Part shown: piece by piece, positions 16,636 to 25,769 of the stretch
Numbering within the stretch: the stretch's first letter is position 1
Layout: each line of letters starts with the position of its first letter
Assembly (NCBI RefSeq): GCF_003121985.1
Contig: NZ_QEWP01000009.1
Span: 124,001-188,000 of the forward strand
Length of the DNA: 64,000 nt
Reading direction: 5' to 3'
Origin: Marinilabilia rubra
Lineage (GTDB): Bacteria; Bacteroidota; Bacteroidia; Bacteroidales; Marinilabiliaceae
Made by a program: the position numbers and the translations under genes
The notes under the pieces: generated by a model
Told to the model about the DNA's origin: nothing
Database searches by the model: none
What the model saw: the letters and a program-made list of their open reading frames with translations, nothing else

Positions 16636-18393
16636 ATGACCAAACTACTTACATATAAAGACTGGCAACTATTAAAGAAGTTTGCTCATTATTTTGTACC
16701 GCATAAAAAGTGGCTCATTATCAGTCTGTCTTCCATTCCTGTAACCACAGCTGCAGGCATAATGTTTTTGTGGCTGGTAGAGAGAATTATTGACGATTAT
16801 ATTGTACCCGGAGATTTTTCAGGTTTGAAATTGTATGCGGGACTCCTTTCCGGAGTACTCCTCCTCAATCTTCTTTTTGACGGCATTTACAGCTACACTT
16901 TCTCCAAAGCCGGAGGCCTGGCGATTGTGGATCTGCGCCGCGAGCTTTTCGGAAAAGCCATAAGATTTCCCATGAGTTATTACGACAAACACCCAATAGG
17001 TGTGACTTTGAGCCGACTCACCAGCGACATGGAATCCATCAGCGAATCCTTTGCAGCAGGGATATTAGGTTTGCTATCTGAAAGCATCAAAACACTGGCA
17101 TTGGTAAGTTATCTTTTTTACCTCAACTGGCGTCTGACTTTGGTATTGCTCATTGTGGTGCCATTGATTGTATTGGTAATGCGTTATTTGCGCCGAAAGA
17201 TCCGCAGAGCTTACAATGACTCGAGAAGTAGCCTGGCCAAATCTGCAGCTTACCTTCAGGAATCGCTTAACGGAATGAAAACCATCCAGCTCTACAATGC
17301 AGAAGATGAAGCCTGGACAAAATACAATTCCCTGAACAAAGAATACTGTGATGCCCAAAACCGCTCCAATGTATATGATTCAGCCCTTTACTCAATTGTT
17401 GAAGGCATCACTTCAATAGCAACAGCGCTGGTTCTATGGTACGGAGCCATTCAGATATGGGATTACGGATATACAATGGGAGTTCTGGTTGTTTTTATAA
17501 CTACCCTGGGACGGTTATTCATTCCGGTGCGCCAGTTTGCCCAGCAGATTTCCACCATTCAAAGAGCTTTATCAGCGCTGGAGCACATCAGCCATCTATT
17601 CGGACAAGATACAGAAGAAAGGGAATCATCGGAAAACGAACTCCCAATTCCCTTAAACGAAATTGAATTTAACAATGTCTCGTTCCGCTATAGCGAAGAC
17701 ACTCCTGATGTATTAAAAAATGTCTCATTTAAACTTAACAAGGGAGACCGAATCGCCCTTGTAGGAACCACCGGATCCGGAAAATCAACCATAATCAGGC
17801 TGTTAACGAAAACTTACACCGGGTATCGGGGGGCAATAAAAATAAATGGACAGGAGTTAAGAGACATTCCGCTTTCGACCATTCGCGCCAGTATGGCACT
17901 TATGCAACAGGATATTTTCATGTTCAATGATACCATCAAATTCAACATTGCACTTGGCAGAAACGGCATATCTGATATGGACGTTGAAAAAGCCGCTTCA
18001 TTTGTTTATGCAGACAGATTTATCAGCACTCTGCCCGGTAAATTTGATTATATCATTCAAGACAATGGAGACAATTTAAGTAAAGGACAGGCGCAGTTAA
18101 TTTCTTTTGCCCGGGCCATCAGTGGAAATAACGAACTCATTATCCTTGATGAGGCCACGAGCGCAGTAGATTCTCTCACCGAACAATACATTCAGAAAGC
18201 CATTGAAAACATTTTCTCGGCCCGCACAGTAATAGCTGTCGCTCACAGGCTAAGCACCATCAAACATTCAGATCTTATTCTTGTACTCGAAAACGGAAAA
18301 ATTATTGAACGTGGGAATCATGAGGAGCTGGTAGATCAGAAAGGAAAATATGCTCATTTGGTAAAGAGCTGGGAAGAAGAAAAGGAAGAGTAA
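16636..18393 (+). CDS. ABC exporter half-transporter with intact catalytic Glu (subunit 2)
   Basis: A 585-residue partner of the upstream gene: six membrane helices then an ATPase domain with Walker A GTTGSGKST, Walker B LIILDEATSAVD (catalytic Glu present) and H-loop AVAHRLST. The signature is altered to LSKGQAQ. The defects complement those of subunit 1: this protein's Walker A/B/H-loop plus the partner's LSGGQ give one intact site, while the other pairing is degenerate. This is the pattern of heterodimeric exporters such as TM287/288 and BmrCD. It starts 4 bases after subunit 1 and is followed by a terminator at 18445. Confidence 0.92.
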   Translation: MTKLLTYKDWQLLKKFAHYFVPHKKWLIISLSSIPVTTAAGIMFLWLVERIIDDYIVPGDFSGLKLYAGLLSGVLLLNLLFDGIYSYTFSKAGGLAIVDLRRELFGKAIRFPMSYYDKHPIGVTLSRLTSDMESISESFAAGILGLLSESIKTLALVSYLFYLNWRLTLVLLIVVPLIVLVMRYLRRKIRRAYNDSRSSLAKSAAYLQESLNGMKTIQLYNAEDEAWTKYNSLNKEYCDAQNRSNVYDSALYSIVEGITSIATALVLWYGAIQIWDYGYTMGVLVVFITTLGRLFIPVRQFAQQISTIQRALSALEHISHLFGQDTEERESSENELPIPLNEIEFNNVSFRYSEDTPDVLKNVSFKLNKGDRIALVGTTGSGKSTIIRLLTKTYTGYRGAIKINGQELRDIPLSTIRASMALMQQDIFMFNDTIKFNIALGRNGISDMDVEKAASFVYADRFISTLPGKFDYIIQDNGDNLSKGQAQLISFARAISGNNELIILDEATSAVDSLTEQYIQKAIENIFSARTVIAVAHRLSTIKHSDLILVLENGKIIERGNHEELVDQKGKYAHLVKSWEEEKEE

Positions 18394-18444
18394 ACATCTT
18401 AACTCCGGAAAAATTTGAGCTTTCGCAAAAAGATACCCAAAATT

Positions 18445-18478
18445 CCCCAAAGAGGTTTTTGGGGTTTTATTTTTTTTT
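18445..18478 (+). terminator. Intrinsic terminator after the ABC exporter operon
   Basis: CCCCAAA (18445-18451) pairs with TTTGGGG (18458-18464) over a 6-base loop, followed by a long T-rich run. It lies 52 bases after the exporter stop. Confidence 0.75.
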
Positions 18479-18527
18479 ATGGATAAATCCACTATATTGT
18501 GAGCGTAAACAAAAAAACCTAATTCCA

Positions 18528-18917
18528 ATGGCAGACAGTTTAGCAAGAATTGAGCTGGAATATTTGCTCAAAACATCGCCGGCCATCTTATTTAACCGGC
18601 TGGCCACACCCAGTGGCCTATCAGAGTGGTTTGCCGATAATGTAAACGTTAAAGGGAAGGTATTTACATTTATCTGGGAAGGTAGTGAGCAACAAGCCGA
18701 ACAAACTCTAAAAAAAGAAAACAAAATGGTCCGTTTTCAATGGCTGGACGAAGGCATGGAAGACATGTGGTTTGAATTCAACATAGATGTTGATGAACTT
18801 ACCGGAGATGTAGCCCTGCTAATTACCGACCATGTTGAGGCCGATGACAAAGAAGACAGTATTGAGCTTTGGGACCAGCAGGTAGACGTATTAAAACACG
18901 GTTTGGGCTCTGCCTGA
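18528..18917 (+). CDS. START-like/SRPBCC domain protein, Bacteroidota-specific small form
   Basis: A 129-residue soluble protein with features of the START-like helix-grip fold: IELEYLLKTSPAILFNRLATPSGLSEWFAD (read here in parts), then alternating strands ending VALLITDHVEADD and a C-terminal amphipathic helix. AHSA1-type proteins share the LSEWF segment. The frame is open upstream to 18459, but the ATG at 18528 (MADSLARIEL) matches the fold start and avoids the terminator region. Function unknown; a ligand-binding or chaperone-cofactor role is possible from the fold alone. It lies just ahead of the LptF/G permease, which has its own promoter. Confidence 0.75.
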   Translation: MADSLARIELEYLLKTSPAILFNRLATPSGLSEWFADNVNVKGKVFTFIWEGSEQQAEQTLKKENKMVRFQWLDEGMEDMWFEFNIDVDELTGDVALLITDHVEADDKEDSIELWDQQVDVLKHGLGSA

Positions 18918-18920
18918 TTT

Positions 18921-18954
18921 TTTGACGTTTTATCGCAACGATTCATTAACTTTG
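18921..18954 (+). promoter_or_regulatory. Promoter for the LptF/G permease gene
   Basis: TTTG at 18921-18924 and TAACTTTG (TAnnTTTG) at 18947-18954 are separated by 22 bp. The predicted start is near 18961, about 65 nt before the ATG at 19026. Confidence 0.5.
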
Positions 18955-19025
18955 CATTCAAAATATGGTACATATTTTGAATGCTTTTTTTATGCCTTAA
19001 AACGGCAAAACACAACCTGGTTGCC

Positions 19026-20519
19026 ATGAAGAAAGTCCATCTTTTCATTCTTAAAAGCTATCTCGGCCCTTTGCTGATGACCTTTTTTATTTCCATGTTT
19101 ATATTGGTCATGCAGTTTCTGTGGCGATATGTCGACGACCTCGTAGGTAAAGGACTGGAGTGGGATGTCCTGGCTGAATTGCTCTTTTATGCTTCATTGC
19201 AGGTGGTGCCCATGGCTTTGCCACTTGCCATTTTGCTTGCTTCATTAATGACATTTGGCAATCTGGGAGAAAACTATGAGCTCACAGCTCTAAAGTCAGC
19301 AGGAATTTCACTGCCACGCATTATGCTCCCGCTTATTATCCTCACAGTACTCACTTCATTTGGAGCATATAAATTCTCCAACAATGTACTTCCTGTGGCC
19401 AATTTAAAGCTGGTTTCCATCCTCCATGGCATTAAAGAAACGCGCCTTGAACTGGACATTAAAGAGAATGTATTTTATCAGGGAGTAGATGATTTTAGTA
19501 TAAAAGTTAAGAAAAAAGACCCCTCCAAAAACATGCTTTACGACGTGATGATTTATGACCATCGCGACCGTTATGCACGAAACAGCAACGTAACGATTGC
19601 CGACTCAGGAAAGCTGCTTATGTCTGACGACAAAAAATTTCTGAAACTAATCCTTTACAACGGCATACGGTATGATGAGAAAGTTGGATTGGAAAAGAGT
19701 CGACGACAGCGTGATGAAAACATGTTCAGGAAAGATCATTTTAAGGAGCAAACGGCAATCATCCCCCTTAAAGGATTCGACTTCTCTAAAACCGATGAGA
19801 ATCTTTTTAAGCACAGTGACCGAATGAAAAATCTGGATCAAATCACACATGATCTGGACTCTATTAATCATGAAAGAATAAAGTTTGTAGATAATCTGGA
19901 GAGCCGCTCCAAATCATTCTATTTTTCCCGACTTAAATACAATCCAAGTGGATCAGGAAACAACCCTAAAGACATTGCTCAAATTGATTCCGTTAAATCG
20001 GCCAATACAGACAGTGTTTTCGAAACTTTTTCAGAGTCTAAGCAACAAATGATCTTTGACACCGCACTGAGAAAGGCAAGAAACACTAAACAGACCATTG
20101 ATGAGAGATTAAAATTCATTGAGAAAAAAGACAGCAATATCAGACGTCACAAAATGGAGTTGCACCGAAAATTCACCTTGCCTTTTGCCTGTTTGATATT
20201 TTTCTTTATTGGTGCTCCACTTGGAGCCATCATCAGAAAAGGAGGGCTCGGGATGCCGGTGGTTATATCCGTATTGTTTTTTGTAGCCTACTATATCATC
20301 GATACCATGGGCGCAAAAATGGCCCGGGAAGGGGTTTGGATGGTCTTTCAGGGAATCTGGTTATCATCAGCCATACTGCTTCCCCTGGGCATTTTCCTGA
20401 CTTACAAATCGGCAACCGATTCTTCCATAATGAATGCAGATGCCTATACCATTTTCTTCCAAAAATTGCTTTCAAAATTCAAAAAACACAGAAAATGGAA
20501 GAACATGGATAGTGAATAG
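19026..20519 (+). CDS. LptF/LptG-family permease (YjgP/YjgQ)
   Basis: A 497-residue inner-membrane protein. The first helix begins LFILKSYLGPLLMTFFISMFI, typical of the family. The next two helices surround PMALPLAILLASLMTFGNLGENYELTALKSAGIS, where the E-x-ALKSAG coupling motif contacts the ATPase. A long periplasmic region (about residues 130-375) follows, then three C-terminal helices (LPFACLIFFFIGAPLGAIIRKGG). It should be part of the Lpt machinery that moves lipopolysaccharide from the inner to the outer membrane with LptB. The ATG at 19026 is chosen over 18981 because the family starts directly with the amphipathic helix. The periplasmic region is longer than in E. coli. There is no lptB nearby. 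Confidence 0.88.
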   Translation: MKKVHLFILKSYLGPLLMTFFISMFILVMQFLWRYVDDLVGKGLEWDVLAELLFYASLQVVPMALPLAILLASLMTFGNLGENYELTALKSAGISLPRIMLPLIILTVLTSFGAYKFSNNVLPVANLKLVSILHGIKETRLELDIKENVFYQGVDDFSIKVKKKDPSKNMLYDVMIYDHRDRYARNSNVTIADSGKLLMSDDKKFLKLILYNGIRYDEKVGLEKSRRQRDENMFRKDHFKEQTAIIPLKGFDFSKTDENLFKHSDRMKNLDQITHDLDSINHERIKFVDNLESRSKSFYFSRLKYNPSGSGNNPKDIAQIDSVKSANTDSVFETFSESKQQMIFDTALRKARNTKQTIDERLKFIEKKDSNIRRHKMELHRKFTLPFACLIFFFIGAPLGAIIRKGGLGMPVVISVLFFVAYYIIDTMGAKMAREGVWMVFQGIWLSSAILLPLGIFLTYKSATDSSIMNADAYTIFFQKLLSKFKKHRKWKNMDSE

Positions 20520-20727
20520 AAAATAAAAAGAACCTCAATGTGAAAAGCAAAAACTGTAAAAGAAAAAATCGAATTTTGCGTTAGGCCTCAACCAGTCAAG
20601 GAACTAAAATCAAATTAATTCATGTTTGCCGGGAAACCACAATTCCGGTAAACAAGTTTAATTCATAAGGTTTAACCAACCCATTGCGCCCATTTCTTAA
20701 ACCCAACCGATAACTGTAAATTAGTCA

Positions 20728-20757
20728 TTGCTACTGATTAATATTTGTTTAATTTTG
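20728..20757 (+). promoter_or_regulatory. Candidate promoter very close to ribBA
   Basis: TTG at 20728-20730 and TAATTTTG at 20750-20757 are 19 bp apart, close to the Bacteroidota consensus. The predicted start near 20764 leaves only a few bases before the ATG at 20768 and about 22 before the next in-frame ATG at 20786. A hairpin with a 9-bp stem lies upstream near 20626-20654. No FMN aptamer is recognisable in the 248-bp gap. Confidence 0.45.
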
Positions 20758-20767
20758 CAATCTTAAA

Positions 20768-22051
20768 ATGACAACCAAAATAGGCATGGGCAATAATTCC
20801 GATATTCAACTGAATACCATCGATGAGGCGATTGAAGCATTCCGTAAAGGTGAACTGATCATTGTAGTGGATGACGAGGATCGTGAAAACGAAGGTGATT
20901 TTATCACTTCAGCAGAATTAATAACACCGGAAAAGGTCAATTTCATGACCAAGTACGGAAGAGGCTTGATTTGCACCCCCCTCATTGAGGAGCGTTGCGA
21001 AGAACTGGAGCTTGAATTAATGGTAGGCAAAAACACCTCTCTTCATGCCACTCCATTTACAATTTCCGTGGATTTATTAGGACAAGGTTGCACAACCGGA
21101 ATTTCAGCTTCAGACAGATCTAAAACAATCAAAGCGCTGAGCGATCCCAATACGAAACCAGAAGATCTTGGCCGGCCGGGACATATATTCCCGCTCAAGG
21201 CCAAAGAACGTGGGGTATTAAGAAGATCCGGACATACAGAGGCAACCATTGATCTGGCCAGACTTGCAGGCCAATCCCCTTCGGGAGTGTTGGTGGAAAT
21301 AATGAATGATGACGGCACCATGGCTCGTTTACCCGAGCTTGCAGAGATTGCCAAAAAATTCGACCTCAAGATCATCACGATAAAAGATCTTATTGCTTAC
21401 CGTCTTCAAAAAGAAAGCCTTATCATCAAAGGAGTTCAGGTGCATTTACCCACTGCTCATGGCGATTTTCAATTCATTCCTTTCAAACAAAAATCGAATG
21501 GCTTGGAACACATGGCACTGATCAAGGGTACCTGGGACAAAGATGACCCCATTCTGGTGAGAGTCCATTCATCGTGTGCGACGGGAGATATATTCGGCTC
21601 CCTACGATGTGAATGCGGTGAGCAATTGCATAAAGCGATGGAAACCATCGAAAAAGAAGGGAAAGGCGTCATTGTTTACATGAATCAGGAAGGACGTGGA
21701 ATTGGCCTCATGAATAAGATCAAAGCTTATAAGCTGCAGGAAGAAGGCCGGGATACAGTAGATGCCAATACTGACCTCGGATTTGAGGCCGATGAACGCG
21801 ATTATGGTGTGGGAGCCCAGATTTTAAGAGAGTTGGGGGTAAGCAAAATGCGACTGATGACCAACAATCCCATAAAACGAATTGGCCTTCAAGGCTATGG
21901 ACTTACCATTGAAGAAAATGTCCCCATTGAAGTTGAGCCAAATCCATACAACGAATTTTACATGCACACCAAGAAGGAAAAGATGGGGCACAATCTCAAG
22001 TTTTTTAAGTATATGAATTCTTCGTCTTATTCTAAAGATAAAGACGAATAA
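20768..22051 (+). CDS. ribBA: Bifunctional 3,4-dihydroxy-2-butanone-4-phosphate synthase / GTP cyclohydrolase II
   Basis: A 427-residue riboflavin-synthesis enzyme. The N-terminal RibB domain (about 1-215) makes the four-carbon unit from ribulose 5-phosphate and has the acidic loop [12 protein letters not shown] and [16 protein letters not shown]. The C-terminal RibA domain (about 220-415) opens GTP and carries the zinc ligands in [17 protein letters not shown] and the loop NQEGRGIGL. Both active sites look intact. The ATG at 20768 would be nearly leaderless given the promoter at 20750; the ATG at 20786 (MGNNSDIQL) is an equally plausible start. The gene appears monocistronic, ended by a terminator at 22075. 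Confidence 0.96.
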   Translation: MTTKIGMGNNSDIQLNTIDEAIEAFRKGELIIVVDDEDRENEGDFITSAELITPEKVNFMTKYGRGLICTPLIEERCEELELELMVGKNTSLHATPFTISVDLLGQGCTTGISASDRSKTIKALSDPNTKPEDLGRPGHIFPLKAKERGVLRRSGHTEATIDLARLAGQSPSGVLVEIMNDDGTMARLPELAEIAKKFDLKIITIKDLIAYRLQKESLIIKGVQVHLPTAHGDFQFIPFKQKSNGLEHMALIKGTWDKDDPILVRVHSSCATGDIFGSLRCECGEQLHKAMETIEKEGKGVIVYMNQEGRGIGLMNKIKAYKLQEEGRDTVDANTDLGFEADERDYGVGAQILRELGVSKMRLMTNNPIKRIGLQGYGLTIEENVPIEVEPNPYNEFYMHTKKEKMGHNLKFFKYMNSSSYSKDKDE

Positions 22052-22074
22052 ACATTCTTTTAATAATTTTTCAG

Positions 22075-22103
22075 CCGGTCTCTTATCCAGGACCGGTTTT
22101 TTT
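22075..22103 (+). terminator. Intrinsic terminator after ribBA
   Basis: CCGGTC (22075-22080) pairs with GACCGG (22091-22096) over a 10-base loop, followed by T7. Confidence 0.85.
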
Positions 22104-22179
22104 ATTTATAATCCAGGGCTTTATAAAAAATGACTGAACGCCTCATTTTTTCTATATTTGTTCAAAAACAAAAGATATT

Positions 22180-23127
22180 ATGCAGGACCTGAAAATTGTA
22201 TTCATGGGAACCCCCGATTTTGCAACAGAAAGTCTTAAAGCTTTGCTGAACGCCGGGGCTAATGTTGTTGGGGTTGTTACAGCTCCTGATAAACCTGCCG
22301 GCAGGGGTAGAAAACTGACCCCTCCTCCGGTTAAACAATTTGCTGCAGAAAAGGGATTAAAAGTCCTGCAGCCGGAGAAACTAAAGGCGCCTGATTTTCT
22401 TGAAGAATTGGCTAATCTGAAAGCCGACCTGCAGGTAGTTGTCGCATTTCGCATGCTTCCCGAAGTGGTATGGAATATGCCGTGTAAAGGAACCTTCAAC
22501 CTTCACGCCTCCCTTTTACCGGAATACCGGGGAGCAGCCCCCATTAACTGGGCAGTTATCAACGGTGAAAGCAAAACCGGCGTAACCACCTTCTTTCTCA
22601 AACATGAAATAGATACCGGTGACATTATTTTCCAGGAAGAGGTCGCCATTTCCTCTGAAGACACAGCAGGAACTGTTCATGACAAATTGATGGTAAAAGG
22701 AGCCGAACTTGTAGTTAAAACTGTTGAAGCAGTCTCAAAAGACGAGGTTACACCAATCCCTCAACCAGAAAAAGAATTAAAACCAGCGCCAAAGATCTTT
22801 AAAAATGACTGCCGCATTGACTGGCAACAAAGTGCAGAAAACATCTACAATAAAATCAGGGGATTAAGTCCTTACCCGGCAGCCTGGACGGAATTATCAA
22901 CTCCTGAGGAAAAGAATAAATCCGTAAAAATATTATTAACAGAAAAGGCCCGATCAAAGAATCTTAAACCTGGTGAAATTTTTTGTGACGAAAAAAAGCA
23001 GATACTGGCCGGAACCGCCGATGAAGATCTAGTAATTAATGAATTACAAGTTGCCGGCAAAAAAAGAATGAAAACGGAGGACTTCCTTAGAGGCCATAGT
23101 ATTTCTGAGGGATCTTACTTTGTATAA
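22180..23127 (+). CDS. fmt: Methionyl-tRNA formyltransferase
   Basis: A 315-residue enzyme that formylates Met on the initiator tRNA using 10-formyltetrahydrofolate. The N-terminal transformylase domain has IVFMGTPDFA, VVTAPDKPAGRG and the catalytic region FNLHASLLPEYRGAAPINWA, followed by TGVTTFFLKHEIDTGDI with the catalytic Asp. The C-terminal OB-like domain (from about residue 205) is present. The length is normal. A TATATTTG at 22153-22160 could be its -7 element. A strong terminator follows at 23151. Confidence 0.96.
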   Translation: MQDLKIVFMGTPDFATESLKALLNAGANVVGVVTAPDKPAGRGRKLTPPPVKQFAAEKGLKVLQPEKLKAPDFLEELANLKADLQVVVAFRMLPEVVWNMPCKGTFNLHASLLPEYRGAAPINWAVINGESKTGVTTFFLKHEIDTGDIIFQEEVAISSEDTAGTVHDKLMVKGAELVVKTVEAVSKDEVTPIPQPEKELKPAPKIFKNDCRIDWQQSAENIYNKIRGLSPYPAAWTELSTPEEKNKSVKILLTEKARSKNLKPGEIFCDEKKQILAGTADEDLVINELQVAGKKRMKTEDFLRGHSISEGSYFV

Positions 23128-23150
23128 AAAACGAAAATTGACAAATAAAA

Positions 23151-23195
23151 AAAACGCAATGAAAGGGATAATTTTCCTTTCATTGCGTTTTTTTT
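23151..23195. terminator. Strong intrinsic terminator after fmt
   Basis: AAAACGCAATGAAAGG (23151-23166) pairs perfectly with CCTTTCATTGCGTTTT (23176-23191) over a 9-base loop; a T run follows. Confidence 0.92.
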
Positions 23196-23199
23196 ATTT

Positions 23200-23420
23200 A
23201 GGGTGCACTAAAAACATCGATAATACTGAAAGATAATTTGTTATAGCAAAATTAAATCATTCAGATGCAAAGCTTTTTAATGCAACAGATTAACTGGCGC
23301 CTGAGACAAAGAAATTTGCCAGCCGAAAGGAAAAAATTTTCTTCACCAACAAAATCTCGAAGTATTCCAATACATTTTCGAATTGTAAATTATGCCCTTT
23401 TGACATTTTCAGCAGTCCCT
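23200..23420 (+). repeat. MITE-like repeat family A, copy 3
   Basis: A 221-bp element. The left end AGGGTGCACTAAAAA is a degenerate form of the family terminus, and the right end reads inward as AGGGACTGCTGAAAA. The right 100 bases align with copies at 1101 and 2379 (TTCGAATTGTAAATTATGCC near the core). It fills the space between the fmt terminator and the PAS gene. Confidence 0.7.
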
Positions 23421-23443
23421 ATTGGCAGAGGTTTCTGGATGTA

Positions 23444-23860
23444 TCAGGCATTCTCATCATAATACACAAATGTCACCTTATGCCCTTTCCCTTTGTTATT
23501 AAATATGTTATCGAAGAATGCAGCCGCTGCCTGAATTTTAATCTTCTCACCCAACTTATTCAGAACATCCCAATACCTGACAATTTCATATTCATTCTTA
23601 ATAAACATATCATGTGCCGTTTGCAGTCGCTGCCTCAATTCGGGAGGAACAACATCTGTAAAATGTTTACCTACGAGTTCACCGGGGGTGTATTTGTAGA
23701 TTTCATTGTATCGATCGTTGACATAGGTATAGTACCCCCTCTCATCTGTAACACAAATGCCCAACACTGACTCAGCATCAATAATGTCCTGAGCTTTTCG
23801 TGGACTATCTGAAATAGCTTGTTTAATTTCTTTTGTTTTTAAAATGTTAATTCTTCCCAT
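23444..23860 (-). CDS. Single-PAS-domain protein
   Basis: A 138-residue soluble protein that is essentially one PAS domain (about residues 25-138): IIDAESVLGICVTDERGYYTYVNDRY, YTPGELVGKHFTDVVP, and the final strands IKIQAAAAFFDN and KVTFVYYDE. There is no output domain, so it may sense a small ligand or redox state and act by protein contact. No residues specific for haem or FAD can be identified with certainty. It is single, between repeat copy 3 and the GH73 gene, both on the same strand side. Confidence 0.85.
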   Translation of the reverse strand: MGRINILKTKEIKQAISDSPRKAQDIIDAESVLGICVTDERGYYTYVNDRYNEIYKYTPGELVGKHFTDVVPPELRQRLQTAHDMFIKNEYEIVRYWDVLNKLGEKIKIQAAAAFFDNIFNNKGKGHKVTFVYYDENA

Positions 23861-23957
23861 AATGGTTTCTGTTGATTTAAAAATTCCACTTTTTATTTAA
23901 AAACCAATAAACCATATTTTTGTTTAATATTTTTGAGTTATGTATAAACAAAACAAA

Positions 23958-24881
23958 TTAACGCAATACCAACCGCTCCCCGGGACGAGGTTTTTCCCCT
24001 TCGCTCATATCATTTAATTTATTCAAATTCTTAAGTTTAACCCCGTATATTTGAGCAATTTCAAACATGGATTGATTCTCCTTTACCACATGAGATTCAT
24101 GATCGGGATGGGCATTTTTTCTTTTTGGATCAATGTACAAATAGTTGTAATCAGTAGCTCGCCCACCTCCGGGTAAATCGTTGTAGCGTGGCAATTCCCA
24201 ATCACGCAAATCAAATTCTTTCGAAATCGATGAAAAAGTATCTCCTTCTTTTATTCTAACATATCGTACACCATTGTTGAAATGCACTTCATGTTTTACA
24301 AAAGGGTCCACTACATAATGGTCACTGGTACCTCCACCATTTGACTTCCGCCAGGCAACAGCACCTTTATTGTCTTTATCAAAGAGATACAACTTATTAT
24401 CTTCTATTAAATCAATCAATCTTTTGGCATAATTGGGATCAGTAGCATAGCCTGCCTTTTTCAAGCCCCTCGCCCATCCTTTGTAATCTGTTATTCTCAG
24501 GTCAAACAACGAAGCATATCGGGAACGTGTTGTAAGAAAACGGGCATGATCGGCAAACGAGTCGTAGACTGAATTATACTTCCGAAAGCACTCATTTCTG
24601 CGATCGTCATGGTGATAAACTTTTTTGCCGGTCCAATCGTGACACTTAATACCAAAATGATTCTTAGCGTCAACGGCCAACCTGCTGTTTCCGTTTCGGG
24701 ATTCCAGCATCCCCTGCGCCAGCGTAATACTAGCGGGGACACCACTCCGTTTCATATTCATTACAGCCCACTCCTGATAACGTTCGATGTACTCCTCGCG
24801 TGTCATCTCATCAGAAACTTGAGCCACAGAAGCTATAGAAAAAATAAAAAGAACCGCAATGAAAAATATTTTTATCTGCAT
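23958..24881 (-). CDS. GH73-type glucosaminidase with C-terminal LysM domains
   Basis: A 307-residue exported cell-wall hydrolase. The signal peptide is KIFFIAVLFIFSIASVAQ. The glucosaminidase domain (about 25-165) has GVPASITLAQGMLESRNGNS with the catalytic Glu, NHFGIKCHDWTGK and SVYDSFADHARFL. Two LysM-like stretches follow, RYVRIKEGDTFSSISKEF and HVVKENQSMFEIAQIYGVK, for peptidoglycan binding. It should cut the glycan strand between N-acetylglucosamine and N-acetylmuramic acid in the periplasm. A -7-like TATATTTG on the minus strand (24936-24943) lies about 55 bases upstream of the start. Confidence 0.9.
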   Translation of the reverse strand: MQIKIFFIAVLFIFSIASVAQVSDEMTREEYIERYQEWAVMNMKRSGVPASITLAQGMLESRNGNSRLAVDAKNHFGIKCHDWTGKKVYHHDDRRNECFRKYNSVYDSFADHARFLTTRSRYASLFDLRITDYKGWARGLKKAGYATDPNYAKRLIDLIEDNKLYLFDKDNKGAVAWRKSNGGGTSDHYVVDPFVKHEVHFNNGVRYVRIKEGDTFSSISKEFDLRDWELPRYNDLPGGGRATDYNYLYIDPKRKNAHPDHESHVVKENQSMFEIAQIYGVKLKNLNKLNDMSEGEKPRPGERLVLR

Positions 24882-25062
24882 GATTTGAAAATTGATTATA
24901 CAGGCATGATGTACCTATTTTGATAATATTGCCAACAAATATAAAAAAACGGAACATCAAAAAACTATCCAATTATATTTTTTATTCGGTTAGCACTAAT
25001 CAAACTTGCTCTGGCTTTGGCATTAAGGTAGAAACTGTTACTTTTAAAGAAAGAAAACCGGT

Positions 25063-25551
25063 ATGAACGCAAACAAAAATTCCATATACAAATTCCCCTT
25101 TGAGGAATATTCCTCAGAAGCAGCACTTTCCGAGCAGGAACAAGAGCTCATAAAAAAAGCCAGGGAGGCTGCTCAAGATGCCTATTCACAATATTCCAAA
25201 TTTAGTGTAGGGGCAGCTGTGTTATTAAAAAACGGCGAAATTATCACTGGCAGTAATCAGGAAAATGCAGCTTATCCCTCCGGCCTTTGCGCAGAACGGG
25301 TGGCTCTTTTTTATGCAGCTTCTCAATATCCGGATGTCCCGGTAAAAAAGCTTGTTGTCACCGCTCTTCGAAAACAAAAACCTATCAAGGAACCCGTTCC
25401 TCCCTGCGGAAGTTGCCGACAGGTTTTTATTGAATGGGAAAAGCGCTTCGGTCAGCCATTTGAAGTGATCATGGCAGGCACCCGGAAAATCATCAAGATT
25501 AAACAAGCAGGATGGCTGTTACCTTTTAATTTTCAGGCCGATTTTCTATAA
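25063..25551 (+). CDS. cdd: Cytidine deaminase
   Basis: A 162-residue zinc deaminase of pyrimidine salvage, turning cytidine or deoxycytidine into uridine forms. The catalytic motif is CAERVALFYA (zinc Cys and proton-shuttle Glu), and the second zinc motif is PPCGSCRQVF. VGAAVLLKNGEIITGSNQEN upstream is the substrate-binding region. The length fits the homotetrameric class, with a short N-terminal extension. The gene is single and converges on xseB with 11 bases between the stops. Confidence 0.95.
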   Translation: MNANKNSIYKFPFEEYSSEAALSEQEQELIKKAREAAQDAYSQYSKFSVGAAVLLKNGEIITGSNQENAAYPSGLCAERVALFYAASQYPDVPVKKLVVTALRKQKPIKEPVPPCGSCRQVFIEWEKRFGQPFEVIMAGTRKIIKIKQAGWLLPFNFQADFL

Positions 25552-25562
25552 AACGGAAGGAA

Positions 25563-25763
25563 TTATTCTTCCATTTCCTTCAGGACTTTCTCCACCTCTT
25601 CTTCGGTCGTTTTTAGTTTGTTGCGACAGTAAGTCACCAGTTCGGAGACTCTTTTTACCTTCTCGGACAGCTCATCCACATCAAGTTCGTCGCTTTCCAT
25701 ACGCTCCAGAATCTCCTCGATCTCAGTAATAGCCTCGTTGTATGACAGTTTTTTCTTTGGCAT
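25563..25763 (-). CDS. xseB: Exodeoxyribonuclease VII small subunit
   Basis: A 66-residue helical protein with the XseB pattern YNEAITEIEEILERMES...LDVDELSEKVKRVSELV...CRNKLKTTEEEVEKVL. It forms a complex with XseA that degrades single-stranded DNA. It starts 6 bases after the xseA stop on the same strand, so the two are co-transcribed. Confidence 0.95.
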   Translation of the reverse strand: MPKKKLSYNEAITEIEEILERMESDELDVDELSEKVKRVSELVTYCRNKLKTTEEEVEKVLKEMEE

Positions 25764-25769
25764 AACAAT

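Noticed and set aside
18459-18527. Extended N-terminus of the START-like protein
   Set aside because: The extra codons lie over the T-rich terminator of the preceding operon, and the ATG at 18528 begins the conserved domain.
20520-20767. Possible FMN riboswitch before ribBA
   Set aside because: None of the conserved FMN aptamer boxes is visible; only one simple hairpin is present.
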